From: an uncultured Desulfobacteraceae bacterium
GTDB lineage: Bacteria; Desulfobacterota; Desulfobacteria; Desulfobacterales; UBA5852
Assembly (NCBI GenBank): GCA_913060875.1
Contig: CAJXSL010000007.1
Coordinates: 140,769 to 204,768, forward strand
Reading direction: 5' to 3'
Length of the DNA: 64,000 bases
This document shows positions 27,878 to 37,232 of the stretch, one piece after another; the stretch's first letter is position 1, and every line of letters starts with the position of its first letter. Both the position numbers and the translations under genes were made by a program. The notes beneath the pieces are model-generated. The model ran no database searches and was not told the DNA's origin. It saw only the letters and a list, made by a program, of their open reading frames with translations.

Positions 27878-29557
27878 TCAGGCGTCGGTAACGCACCCTT
27901 CCGAGGCGGAAGTCACCGTGCGAATATACTTGTAGAGAATACCCCGGGAAGCTTTGAGGGCCGGCGGTGTCCACGCCTTTCGACGGGCCGTCATTTCGTC
28001 AGTGTCCAGTGCTACATCGATGCGATTTTTCTCGGCATCGATGGTAATCATGTCGCCGTTGCGGATCAGCGCAAGGGGACCGCCAACCTGGGCTTCGGGT
28101 GCGATATGCCCGACAATGAACCCGTGGGATCCGCCCGAAAACCGTCCGTCCGTCAACAGCGCCACCGTTCCGCCAAGCCCGGCGCCCATGATGGCCGCAG
28201 TGGGGGTCAGCATTTCCGGCATGCCGGGCCCGCCCTGGGGCCCCTCGTAGCGGATGACCACTACGTCCCCGGAACGAATTTTGTTGTTTTCCAGAGCGGC
28301 CAGCATGTCCTCCTCGGAATCGAAGACATTGGCCGGCCCGGAAAATACCGATCCCTCCTTGCCGGTTATTTTACCCACGGCCCCATCCGGTGCCAGGTTT
28401 CCCCTCAAGATTTGAATATGCCCCCGGGGATGAAGCGGGGCTGTCAGTGGACGGATAATGTCTTGGTTTTCGTCCAGGGGGGCCAACGACGCGAGGTTTT
28501 CAGCCACGGTCTGCCCGGTAACGGTAAGGCAGTCACCGTCAAGCAAACCCGCCTGTAGAAGATATTTCATCAGCGCCGGCAACCCTCCGATGCCATCGAG
28601 GTCTTCCTGGACGTAGCGACCGCTGGGCTTCATGTCCGCCAGCAGGGGCACCCGGTCACTGACGGCCTGGAAATCGTCCAGGGACAGGGAAACACCGGCG
28701 GCCCGTGCCATGGCCAGCAGGTGGAGAACGGCATTGGTCGATCCCCCCAGCACCGTGATGACCACGAGGGCATTCTCAAAGGCCTGCCGGGTCATGATGT
28801 CCCGTGGCCGGATATCTTCTTCCAACAGGCGCCGGACAGCCGCTCCGACGCGGAAGCACTCATCCATTTTCTCCGAAGATTCGGCCGGTCGGCTGGCGCT
28901 GTAGGGCAGGGCCATTCCCATGGCCTCGATGGCCGACGCCATGGTGTTGGCCGTATACATACCGCCGCAGGCACCGGCCCCCGGGCAGCTTTTTTTGACA
29001 ATCGCCTGGCGGCGTTTCTCGTCGATGGTTCCCGCCAGGTATTCGCCATAACTCTGAAACGCCGAAACAATGTCGAGTTTGACGCCGTCGAGGTCGCCGG
29101 CCCGGATGGTGCCCCCGTAGACCATCAAAGCGGGACGATTGACCCTGGCCATGGCCATCAGGCACCCCGGCATGTTCTTATCGCACCCCGGCAGGGCGAT
29201 GTTGGCGTCATACCACTGGGCCCGCATGACCGTCTCGATGGAATCGGCAATAATGTCCCGCGACGGCAGGGAATAGCTCATCCCTTCCGTCCCCATGGAT
29301 ATGCCGTCGCTGACGCCGATGGTGTTGAAACGAAGCCCCACGAGACCGGCGGCCTCCACGCCTTTTTTGACCTCGGCGGCCAAGCGGTTTAAATGCATAT
29401 TGCAGGGGTTGCCCTCGTACCAGACGCTGCTGATGCCTACTTGGGCCTTGGTCATGTCGGCATCGGTAAGTCCGACCGCATAGAGCATGGCCTGGGAGGC
29501 GCCTTGCGATTTCGGTTCCGTGATGCGACGGCTGGTCCGATTGAGTTTCGATGCCAT
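27878..29557 (-). CDS. ilvD: Dihydroxy-acid dehydratase
   Basis: 559 residues, typical length. Dehydrates dihydroxy acids in isoleucine and valine synthesis with an Fe-S cluster: CDKNMPGC (about 122), [12 protein letters not shown] (about 195), and [32 protein letters not shown] near the C-terminus. ATG 29557 follows AAAGGAG; the frame is open upstream to 29698 but unsupported. No ilvBN or ilvC is visible nearby. Confidence 0.95.
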   Translation of the reverse strand: MASKLNRTSRRITEPKSQGASQAMLYAVGLTDADMTKAQVGISSVWYEGNPCNMHLNRLAAEVKKGVEAAGLVGLRFNTIGVSDGISMGTEGMSYSLPSRDIIADSIETVMRAQWYDANIALPGCDKNMPGCLMAMARVNRPALMVYGGTIRAGDLDGVKLDIVSAFQSYGEYLAGTIDEKRRQAIVKKSCPGAGACGGMYTANTMASAIEAMGMALPYSASRPAESSEKMDECFRVGAAVRRLLEEDIRPRDIMTRQAFENALVVITVLGGSTNAVLHLLAMARAAGVSLSLDDFQAVSDRVPLLADMKPSGRYVQEDLDGIGGLPALMKYLLQAGLLDGDCLTVTGQTVAENLASLAPLDENQDIIRPLTAPLHPRGHIQILRGNLAPDGAVGKITGKEGSVFSGPANVFDSEEDMLAALENNKIRSGDVVVIRYEGPQGGPGMPEMLTPTAAIMGAGLGGTVALLTDGRFSGGSHGFIVGHIAPEAQVGGPLALIRNGDMITIDAEKNRIDVALDTDEMTARRKAWTPPALKASRGILYKYIRTVTSASEGCVTDA

Positions 29558-30003
29558 GGAGGTCTCCTTTCTGTGATCACATATCCGGGCATGGGGAACA
29601 CTCTTGAGGGGGCGGTCCCCGATCTGTGCAACATAATCCGGGAATCCCGGAAGGCAACTCCGGTAGCCGTCAAGCGGGATAAAATGGGCACGCAACACTT
29701 GGCAAATATGGCGAGGGGTAAAGGGCGCGGTTCGGAAGAAACGTCAGGGCATGCTATCCTGGCGGACGAAGTACTGGTTGGGGACCCAAGCCAGGAAGGC
29801 GGGCGTTTTTCGGTATCGCTTCAGCCGTAACGGCTCACGCGAGCATGGCCAGTGTCCATGCAGCCGTCAGCATGATAAACTAACTGGGTAGCCTCCGACG
29901 GGCCGATCGGTGGCCGACAGCCTCAAGTAGTCCCTGGGCCGGTCGGCGCACCTATCGTCCACCGGAGAATCGGAAAGCTTGCCATACAGACACTCTCTTG
30001 GCG
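29558..30003. other. Non-coding stretch between ilvD and the first SYLF gene
   Basis: About 450 bases with no supported reading frame, hairpin or repeat that I can identify. The ilvD promoter should lie near 29600-29700. Confidence 0.5.
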
Positions 30004-30585
30004 TCAAGGAAGCGGCTTGTATTCAAACTTCTGGCCGCCAACGGCCAACTCGGCCATGAGGCCTCCCTTGGTGTGGATAAAGGTGGCCATGCCGTTCGAA
30101 TAGTTGGCATGGGACTGGGCCCCGGTCTGGGGCCCGGCCGTGGCACTGGCGGAAGAGCCCGTGGTGCTGGCCTTCGCCGTGGCGGCTGCGGTTATGGCCA
30201 CCGCCGATGCTTTGGCATCGAACTCAAACTGACCGCGGGTGAAGGCGTCAAAAGCCCGCCTGTCCTGGAAAAAGATGATTTCGCTGAAGGCCTGCCCCCC
30301 CCATTGGAACCCGGCGGAGGCATGGAGTAGTTTCGCCGTCCCGGTCACCTGGTCACGCCGATAAACCTGGCCTTCTCCGTACGCGATGCCAATAACCAGA
30401 GCCGCTTTACCGACCACAGGGAAAAGGGCATATCCATAGGCATTTTCAAAATACCATTGCACCTGGGGGGATGATCGGAAAACATTTTTAGCTCTGGAGT
30501 AGTCCTTGACCTGCTGGGCGCTAACGGTGAGCGGCACCAGCACCATAGCCGCAAGAACAGCAATCCACCTTATTGATTTTATCAT
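30004..30585 (-). CDS. SYLF-domain (YSC84-like) exported lipid-binding protein, copy A
   Basis: 193 residues with a cleavable signal peptide (IAVLAAMVLVPLTVSAQQ). The domain shows YGYALFPVVGKAALVIGIAYGEGQVYR, FSEIIFFQDRRAFDAF and FEFDAKASAVA, and a glycine/lysine C-terminus (GGLMAELAVGGQKFEY). SYLF domains bind phosphoinositides or membranes in eukaryotes; bacterial members are periplasmic with unknown role. GAGG precedes the ATG. A paralogue lies 190 bases upstream on the same strand. Confidence 0.85.
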   Translation of the reverse strand: MIKSIRWIAVLAAMVLVPLTVSAQQVKDYSRAKNVFRSSPQVQWYFENAYGYALFPVVGKAALVIGIAYGEGQVYRRDQVTGTAKLLHASAGFQWGGQAFSEIIFFQDRRAFDAFTRGQFEFDAKASAVAITAAATAKASTTGSSASATAGPQTGAQSHANYSNGMATFIHTKGGLMAELAVGGQKFEYKPLP

Positions 30586-30776
30586 GGTTCACCTCGAGAA
30601 CGGCACTGGAAGATAAATTTACTGCCCGCCTGAAATGGCAAGGGCATTGACACGACGTAATTCACACCTGCAATCTAACGATCACCAGGCAGCGAAGCCC
30701 CATGTGGGGATACATTCAGCATCTGTAGGCATCACCACATGGCTGGGAAAAACAACCATTGCAGCATACGGCAGAA

Positions 30777-31352
30777 TTAGAGCGGTTGAAAACTGAATTT
30801 CTGCCCGCCGACAGCCAGCTCCGCCATCAATCCGCCTTTGGCGTGCACGAATGTGGCCATGCCGCTATTGTAGGCTGTCTCTGCCTGGGCACCGGTTTTG
30901 GGCCCGGCGGTGGCACTGGCCGATTTGCCGCTCGAACCGGCCTGGGCCTGGGCACCGGCAGTCACGGCCACCGCCGACATTTTGGCGTCGAACTCGAAAT
31001 TGCCGCTGGTAAACTCGTCATAGGCCCGCTTATCTTGGAAAAAGACAATCTCGCTGAAGGCCTTCCCGCCCAGTTGCAGGCCAAAAGAGGCGTGCATCAG
31101 TTTGGCGGTCCCGGTCACCTTGCCACCACGATAGACCTGGCCTTCGCCATAAGCCCCGCCCACGACAAAGGCCGCCTTGCCGACGGTGGGAAAAAGCGCA
31201 TAACCGTAGCAATTCTTGAAGAATGGCTGCACCTGCGGTGACGATTTGAAGACACCGATGGCTTTGGAGTAGTCTTTCGTCTCCTGAGCGTCTCCCGTCA
31301 AGGGCAGCAGAATCACCATTACCACTAACAAACACAACCCCATGTGTCTCAT
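30777..31352 (-). CDS. SYLF-domain (YSC84-like) exported protein, copy B
   Basis: 191 residues, a clear paralogue of the next gene (30004): the same signal-peptide layout (LLPLTGDAQ), VFKSSPQVQPFFKNCYGYALFPTVGKAAFVVGGAYGEGQVY, FSEIVFFQDKRAYDEF and the same end GGLMAELAVGGQKF. AAGGAGG lies 6 bases before the ATG, a stronger site than copy A. The pair arose by tandem duplication and has diverged mainly in the Ala/Gly-rich middle. Confidence 0.85.
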   Translation of the reverse strand: MRHMGLCLLVVMVILLPLTGDAQETKDYSKAIGVFKSSPQVQPFFKNCYGYALFPTVGKAAFVVGGAYGEGQVYRGGKVTGTAKLMHASFGLQLGGKAFSEIVFFQDKRAYDEFTSGNFEFDAKMSAVAVTAGAQAQAGSSGKSASATAGPKTGAQAETAYNSGMATFVHAKGGLMAELAVGGQKFSFQPL

Positions 31353-31784
31353 AATGACCTCCTTTGCGTTAACGACGGACGGTAATCAATTGGTTCCAAA
31401 TTAGGCATTGGCGTGTTGACTTACCAGTCATCCTTCGAACAGGCGCAAGTAAAAAAGGGAACGTGGGCATTCCACTCAGATGACCGGGAAACGGGCACCG
31501 CTGAAATTTCGCACCTGGCAAACAGAAGGATTGTCAAACCGGTCGGTCTATAGGGTAGGACTCAATTGCCTATTAGCAGGACTGCCCTGCCATGTCAAAG
31601 GAATATCCTTTGGAACTCGGTCCGTACAAGGTCGCCGTTTACGATGTCTTCCAACGTAAGGCAATGCAGCCGTCACGCAAGGGCAGTCCCTTTTCGCCCC
31701 CGATCCATCGCAGGCGGCCGTTTCAGGGCAAGCCCTTGACCCGAGCAGACAAGCCGAGGCAAGGGGCGATTATTGGAAGCCGGT
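31353..31784. other. Non-coding stretch upstream of copy B
   Basis: About 430 bases with no supported gene or repeat; a plus-strand frame at 31592-31813 has no ribosome site or familiar sequence. Confidence 0.45.
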
Positions 31785-32210
31785 TTATTTTAAATTCTGC
31801 AGAAATTTATTGAGGAAACGATGCAAGATGTAGGGCACATCATGCTCGTCGATGATACGTCGATTGCTGTAGGCATCCGAGGCACTTTCCAGCATGTTTC
31901 CCCTGCGATCGAAATAGAGGGAAAATAGTGTCAAGGGATGATCATCATGCGAGCCCTTGGGCAGTTCGAAATCAATCCGCCCCCGAAAAGAATGGTCCGG
32001 GGCTTGCGTCAGCCCGAAGCGAACGGTTACCGAGCGATCCATTACGAACCAGGTGGCGGTGTTGCCGTGGATTTCGCCCACCGCAATCTCGGGCAAATTG
32101 TTGTCCCGCGCCAATTGCTGGCAATGCTTGCCGAACTGGATGAATTTCAATTTGAACTGGCGGTAGTCCCCCACCATGGTTTTGATCTTGTTCAGCTCGG
32201 CCTGCCCCAT
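31785..32210 (-). CDS. Hypothetical soluble protein, 141 residues
   Basis: Starts at ATG 32210 after AGGGGGT; the frame is open to 32327 but without support. The sequence alternates short strands (TWFVMDRSVTVRFGL, FRGRIDFELPKG, LTLFSLYFDRRGNML) with a final helix (YILHRFLNKFLQNL). No signal peptide, membrane segment or named domain recognised. It diverges from the molybdopterin gene, with a dispersed repeat between. Confidence 0.6.
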   Translation of the reverse strand: MGQAELNKIKTMVGDYRQFKLKFIQFGKHCQQLARDNNLPEIAVGEIHGNTATWFVMDRSVTVRFGLTQAPDHSFRGRIDFELPKGSHDDHPLTLFSLYFDRRGNMLESASDAYSNRRIIDEHDVPYILHRFLNKFLQNLK

Positions 32211-32286
32211 ACTTACCCCCTGACATTTCAGCCCGAATATTAAATGAAATACTCGGGATCGCACCGACATAGCAATTGGTTGTTGA

Positions 32287-32503
32287 CGAGTGCTTGTCCA
32301 GAGATGGTAGATTTTGGTTCCGAGCAAGGCCTGAGCGATTTTTCCCGCTTCGCGGGATATGATCCCGCTAGACGGGACTTCCCGCCCGACCTATTCTCTG
32401 CGGTGGGTGGAAACCGCAGGAACGGCGAGCTATTTCGAGGATTTCAAAAGAGCGAAAACGCCGCCCGGGGTCAAAAGATGCCGTTTCTGGATGGGCACTG
32501 ACT
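32287..32503 (+). repeat. Dispersed 217-bp repeat, copy 2
   Basis: Partner of 16097-16313. The ends AGTGC-N3-TCCAGA at about 32289 and TCTGGATGGGCACTG at about 32486-32500 are imperfect inverted repeats, clearer here than in copy 1. It contains CCCGCTTCGCGGG and neighbouring short palindromes. It sits between divergent genes, so it may affect their promoters. Confidence 0.75.
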
Positions 32504-32758
32504 AGGTGCCTTATCCGCCGGGGTCTGTCAATTTTTTTATGTAAAAATTCATCATCTTCCGGTTTTGAAGCACCCACGGCCCGGAAAGTATGAAGCTCCT
32601 CCCGCAGAACGGGAGAAATAAAGTGGCCTCTTGATCTGTGGATGATATGACGACGGCGGCCAAGCCCTCATAAATCTGAAAACACTGGACAGCCCGGCTA
32701 AAGTGGTTCATAGGAAAAGGGCCTGATGCAATACTGCTTTCCCGGGGAGGAGAATCCT

Positions 32759-34996
32759 ATGACAATGTGGCACAAAACCAGTTGCGTCCTGTGCGCCCAG
32801 AACTGCGGTCTTGAAGTCCAGGTGGAAGACGGTCGCATGGTGAAAGTTCGCCCGGATAAAGAAAATCCCCGCAGTGAAGGTTATGTGTGCCGCAAAGGCC
32901 TCAATGTCCTTTACCACCAATACAACCAGGACCGGTTGACCAAACCGCTTAAACGGGTGGGGGATGAATTCCAGCCGGTTCCCTGGGCCCAGGCCATTGC
33001 CGAAATCGCCGGAAAAATGAGAACTCTGGTGGACCGCCATGGGCCGCGCTGCCTGGCCTACATGGGGGGCAGCGCCCAGGGCGGCCATTTTGAAGCGGCT
33101 TTCGGCCTGGCGCTGCTGCGGGGGATGGGATCCCGTTATTACTATTCTTCGGCCGGACAGGAATTCAGCGGAGCCTGGTGGGTGGCGGGCCGCGTCTTCG
33201 GTCGGCAGTACAATATCGCCATTCCCGACGAACATGCCGCCGACATGATCGTGGCCTGGGGATGGAACGGGATGCAGAGCCACCAGATGCCCCAGGCCCG
33301 CAAGGTCCTGACCGCTTTCAGCCAGGATCCCGATCGCCTTCTGGTCGCCATCGATCCGCGCCATAGTGAAACAGCCGCCATCGCCAACCGCCACCTGCCG
33401 GTGCGTCCCGGCACGGACGCCCTGCTCATGAAGGCCATGATCGCCATTATCGTGGTCGAAGGATGGGAAGCGGCCGAGTATATCCAGGCGCATGTGGACG
33501 GCTGGGACACCGTGCGCCCCTGGTTCGAAAGCTTCGATGTACCGGCGGCCCTGGCCGTCTGCGAACTCGAAGAGGCCCCCGTCAGAGAGCTCTGCCGTCT
33601 CCTGACCACCCGCCGCTGGTGCCTGCACCCGGACCTGGGAATCTACATGGGCCGCCACAGCACGCTCAACTCCTATCTGATGCATATTCTCGGCGCGGTT
33701 TGCGGCCTTTTCGGCCGACGTGGCGGCAATGTCATCCCCGGCATGGTCATGCCCATGGGGTTCCACGCCGACGAACGCGATCCCCAAAACTGGCGCACCG
33801 TCACCACCGATCTGCCGGCCGTGGCCGCCGGATCCTTTCCGCCCAATGCCATGCCGGAAGAAATTCTCAGCGATCACCCCGAACGCCTGCGGGCCGTCTA
33901 CGTCAGCGCCTGCAATCCCTTGCGGTCCTATGCCGACACAACGGCCTACGAGGCCGCCTTCGACCGGCTGGACCTGCTGGTGGTCAACGAAATGGTCATG
34001 AGCGAAACCGCCCGGCATGCCCATTATGTCCTGCCCTGCCGGTCCTATTACGAATCCTGGGACGGCACGTTTTTCCCCTGGACGTTTCCGGGGGTCTACT
34101 TCCAGATGCGGCCGCCCATTGTCGAACCGGCGGGCATGTGCCTGGAGGCTTCCCAGATCTTCTCCCTGGTCGCCGACAAGCTCGGCCTCGTGCCCGAGAT
34201 CCCCGAAAACCTGCACAAAGCTGCCCGGGGTGACCGCCGGGCCTTCGGGGCTCAACTGATGGAATGGGCCGCGGCAGAGCCCCGTGCCCTGAAGGCCATG
34301 CCTTTTGTGCTGGGCCGAACCCTGGGGCGGGAGTGGGGCAGCGCCAATCTGGCCGCCTTGTGGGGCCTGCTGATGACCGCCCCCGAGGCCTTCCGGAAGA
34401 ATGCCGCCCGGGCCGGATTCGAACCGGGACCGGATCAGGGCGAACGTATTTTCCAGGCCATTGTGAACACCCCTCAGGGTCTCTGGGTGGGTCATGCGGA
34501 TCCCGACGGCAATTTGGCGAATCTGCGCACCCCGTCGGGCAAAATCGAAATCCTGATACCCGAACTGGCCGCCCAGGCCCGGAAACTCGACGCGGTCAGT
34601 GAAGCCGCAGATCTTGTAATGCCGGACGAATTCCCCCTGGTGCTCAACGCCGGCCGTCACATGGACACCAATAGCAATACCCTCATGCGCAACCCGGAAT
34701 GGAATCGCGACAGGCGCGCCGGCACCATTGCCCTGAGTCCGGAGGACGCCTTGTCCCTTGGTTTGGAAGACGGCCAAACCGTCAGGGTCACCACCGCGGC
34801 CGGCAGCGAACAGGGAGAACTGGAGGTGTCCGACCAGGTTCGGCGCGGGATGGCGTTGATTCCCCATGGGTTCGGCCTGCTATATGACGGCAAAACCTAC
34901 GGCCTCAATGTCAATCGCCTGACCAAGAACACGCACCGTGATCCTTTGGGAACCCCACTGCATCGTTTTGTTCCCTGCCGGGTGGAGGCCGCCTGA
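32759..34996 (+). CDS. Molybdopterin (bis-MGD) oxidoreductase, DMSO reductase family
   Basis: 745 residues. The N-terminal 4Fe-4S site is C9-x2-C12-x3-C16-x27-C44; then the catalytic domains (GRHSTLNSYLMHILGAVCGLFGRRGGN around 300) and a C-terminal molydopterin-binding barrel (ILIPEL, LVLNAGRHMDTNSNT, GLEDGQTVRVTTAAG). No Tat signal, so it is cytoplasmic. GGAGGAG precedes ATG 32759. The Mo ligand residue could not be assigned. Substrate unknown; the gene is followed by a Rieske-like protein, perhaps an electron partner. Confidence 0.88.
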   Translation: MTMWHKTSCVLCAQNCGLEVQVEDGRMVKVRPDKENPRSEGYVCRKGLNVLYHQYNQDRLTKPLKRVGDEFQPVPWAQAIAEIAGKMRTLVDRHGPRCLAYMGGSAQGGHFEAAFGLALLRGMGSRYYYSSAGQEFSGAWWVAGRVFGRQYNIAIPDEHAADMIVAWGWNGMQSHQMPQARKVLTAFSQDPDRLLVAIDPRHSETAAIANRHLPVRPGTDALLMKAMIAIIVVEGWEAAEYIQAHVDGWDTVRPWFESFDVPAALAVCELEEAPVRELCRLLTTRRWCLHPDLGIYMGRHSTLNSYLMHILGAVCGLFGRRGGNVIPGMVMPMGFHADERDPQNWRTVTTDLPAVAAGSFPPNAMPEEILSDHPERLRAVYVSACNPLRSYADTTAYEAAFDRLDLLVVNEMVMSETARHAHYVLPCRSYYESWDGTFFPWTFPGVYFQMRPPIVEPAGMCLEASQIFSLVADKLGLVPEIPENLHKAARGDRRAFGAQLMEWAAAEPRALKAMPFVLGRTLGREWGSANLAALWGLLMTAPEAFRKNAARAGFEPGPDQGERIFQAIVNTPQGLWVGHADPDGNLANLRTPSGKIEILIPELAAQARKLDAVSEAADLVMPDEFPLVLNAGRHMDTNSNTLMRNPEWNRDRRAGTIALSPEDALSLGLEDGQTVRVTTAAGSEQGELEVSDQVRRGMALIPHGFGLLYDGKTYGLNVNRLTKNTHRDPLGTPLHRFVPCRVEAA

Positions 34997-35098
34997 CAGC
35001 GGATAAGGATAGCGACCGGCGCCGGAAGGTCCTCCACGCCATCGGGAGGGACAATCCGTTTGTTTGGTCCGGAATGGAACTGAAGAGAGGAGAAACCC

Positions 35099-35494
35099 GT
35101 GAAATGGCTTAAACGAATCTTCGGTATCAGCGCAACACCGCTGCCCGAAAATGACGACGACTGGACATTTGAGGATGGTTCGATCCGGCTGCAATTGGCG
35201 CAAATGCCTGAAATCAGGCACCCCGGAAGCGCCGTCCGCCTGGAGGGCAAGGGCCTGCCCGTGAGAGTATTGGTGGTTCATGGCCAAGACGGCCGCTTTC
35301 ACGCCTTGGCCAACCGCTGCACCCACATGGGCCGCCGCATCGATATACTTCCCGGAACCGACCGCATCGAATGCTGCAGCGTAAGTAAATCCACCTATGA
35401 CTACAGCGGCCAACCCCTGGGGGGAGCGGCCAAGAAACCCCTGCAAGTATTCACCGCCACATTATCCGACACGGAATTGACCATCAAACTGGGT
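35099..35494 (+). CDS. Rieske-like protein lacking one cluster ligand
   Basis: 132 residues from GTG 35099 (AGGAG upstream). The fold of a small Rieske ferredoxin is visible, with the first ligand pair C74-T-H76 in NRCTHMGRR. In the second pair (family C-P-x-H-x-S-x-F-D) the sequence is CCSVSKSTYD, so Cys93 is kept but the His is Ser96. A normal 2Fe-2S Rieske cluster is therefore doubtful. It lies 102 bases behind the molybdopterin enzyme on the same strand. Confidence 0.7.
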
Positions 35495-35500
35495 TAGTGC

Positions 35501-35632
35501 CGACGGCTGAAGTTTTACAAACCCAGAGCAGACCAGAATTTCGGTCGTCTGCTGGAGGAAATCGGCCTGGTCGGCACCGGCTTTCTGACTCACGCCCCGG
35601 TGGTGATCCCACCCGTCTATTATTTTAGATAG
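35501..35632 (+). pseudogene. Possible gene remnant behind the Rieske-like gene
   Basis: After the TAG stop, the same frame stays open and protein-like for about 40 codons (KFYKPRADQNFGRLLEEIGLV, then VVIPPVYYF) to a TAG at 35630. There is no start codon or ribosome site. It may be the end of a lost gene. The family was not recognised. Confidence 0.25.
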
Positions 35633-35714
35633 CGGAAGGCCTCAGATAGCCCCGTGAGGGCGCTAAAAGAGCGCTACTCTGTATCCCCTTAAAAGCAAAG
35701 ATTAGCCGTGGGTA

Positions 35715-36050
35715 TTAGTCGCCAATGTGCTGCACGCCGATGCTAACCGCACCATCAGCCGCAATGTGCTCATCGGCAACCCACTTAATCACCGATTGGT
35801 AGCTGCGGCAGGAGCCCTGCGGTCCTTTATCGCCGGCAACCGGATCGGGTCGGATGCAAACGACCATCTGGGGCGAAAAGCGGCCTTTCGACAAAATGCC
35901 AAAGCCGCCGTCATTGTAGTTGACGATCGTGGCGGGATAGATTCCCGAGCCAAATGCATTCGCATACTCAAGGGGAATATAAAACGATAGCTCAGCCGGT
36001 ATTCGGCAGTGCTGCCGCACAGCCTTTCTTCTCTCTCGGCTCGCAATCAT
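35715..36050 (-). CDS. PilZ-domain protein
   Basis: 111 residues forming a single PilZ-like domain: basic motif RERRKAVRQHCRIPAELSF (R-x-x-x-R type) at the N-terminus and YNDGGFGILSKG in place of the usual D/N-x-S-x-x-G. The changed second motif (GG for S-x) means c-di-GMP binding is likely but not certain. The start ATG at 36050 has only weak support. Isolated gene. Confidence 0.65.
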   Translation of the reverse strand: MIASRERRKAVRQHCRIPAELSFYIPLEYANAFGSGIYPATIVNYNDGGFGILSKGRFSPQMVVCIRPDPVAGDKGPQGSCRSYQSVIKWVADEHIAADGAVSIGVQHIGD

Positions 36051-36259
36051 GGGGCCATCCTTTCAGCTGTAATTGCCTCCCAAAAAAGAAGTCGATGGCT
36101 GTGCTTCAGACGGAGTGGACGCAGAGGTTGGCAACACACGAAGTAATGGCGAAAACCTCAGTGAGGGCTTGAGAACGGGTCAGCGCAGGGTTGCACGAAA
36201 AAATATCTCGATTGACCGAAGAAAATATTCACCTGATGTTTTTGACTTCTCCGGGTATT

Positions 36260-36625
36260 TCACTCCGCCGCCAGATAATCGATGGCATTGGCCGCGCTGA
36301 CCAGCTGCCCGTCCCGGACACGGCCGTCGAATTTGGCGCGAAAGGCCACCGGTTCATTGGAAGCCTTGCCGCGCGCCTTGACAACAAGGGCACAGGTCAC
36401 CTGGTCGCCGTTGCTCTCAAAAGACTCGAAATCCAGCCGGATGTCCGTCAGTTCTTCCTGGCTCTGGCGCGCCCTGCGGGCCCCATCCAACGCCCGTGGC
36501 GCCGCGTCCCCGGCATCGCATCCGGCGCGGGACCGATCCAGCAATGCACCGGGAGATGCCGCAACGCCATTTGTCCATACATCTTCAAACCAACCGAAGA
36601 ATAGCTCTGCACTTGTCTTTTCCAT
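36260..36625 (-). CDS. NTF2/SnoaL-like protein
   Basis: 121 residues from ATG 36625 (AAGGAAGGG upstream); the frame is open to 36667. N-terminal helix MEKTSAELFFGWFEDVW, a cone-shaped beta sheet (LDFESFESNGDQVTCALVVKARG, EPVAFRAKFDGRVRDGQLVSA) and a C-terminal ANAIDYLA typical of polyketide-cyclase-like small proteins. Catalytic residues could not be identified, so the ligand is unknown. Confidence 0.6.
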   Translation of the reverse strand: MEKTSAELFFGWFEDVWTNGVAASPGALLDRSRAGCDAGDAAPRALDGARRARQSQEELTDIRLDFESFESNGDQVTCALVVKARGKASNEPVAFRAKFDGRVRDGQLVSAANAIDYLAAE

Positions 36626-37232
36626 TTTTACCCTTCCTTTGGCATCCATGGTTCCCGGTTGTGGCAATCGGTTCGACTGCCGCCTATGACATCATAAGGT
36701 TGTCGCAAAGGGAGATTCAGGGGGTGCCAGTGACGTACCGGACAGGAGGAAATTCCAAAGCCCCCCGGCAAATCGTTCACTGGGGGGATGGTTTCGGTTA
36801 AAGCATGTTGCGTGCCAATCTATCCGACCATCGGACCGTTTTTTTAGCATCGCTTAAATGGTCTAAATTATACTGAAATCCGTGATAGCGTGCCTGGATG
36901 GGCCCTACCCTTGTCTTTTCCGGCTGCCAAAGGCATAGACGGCGGGTCAAGACCTGTGCCGATTCCCTTGACACGTCTTAAATTTTCCACAACATCCCGT
37001 GAGCTTCCGGTTGACGCCGTCCACTGGCTTGCAGTACAAATAAGGGTACGTCTCAAGACAGCGGCGTCACGTCTCTCAACGCCTTGCGCCAGTGACTGCC
37101 GTGCGGCACGCGAAGCCTCTCTGCGACCGAATGTATCCCCGTCCCGCCGACCACACCTCCATCACGCCGCAGGGCAACGGCTATTCAGCGTCAAGCCCAG
37201 ATAAGACGCATCTGCCCGGGAGTTCCATCCTG
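36626..37232. other. Non-coding stretch before the UbiB-like gene
   Basis: About 600 bases with no supported gene. The UbiB frame is open back to 37092 but the upstream part has no family-like residues. No repeat was recognised. Confidence 0.45.

Noticed and set aside
32708-34867. A 719-codon open frame opposite the molybdopterin gene
   Set aside because: It mirrors a gene with Cys cluster, cofactor motifs and a good ribosome site. The opposite frame is open only because of GC-rich third positions and has no family pattern.
35495-35497. TAG stop of the Rieske-like gene as pyrrolysine
   Set aside because: Nothing in the window points to pyrrolysine use, and the Rieske-like domain is complete before the TAG.
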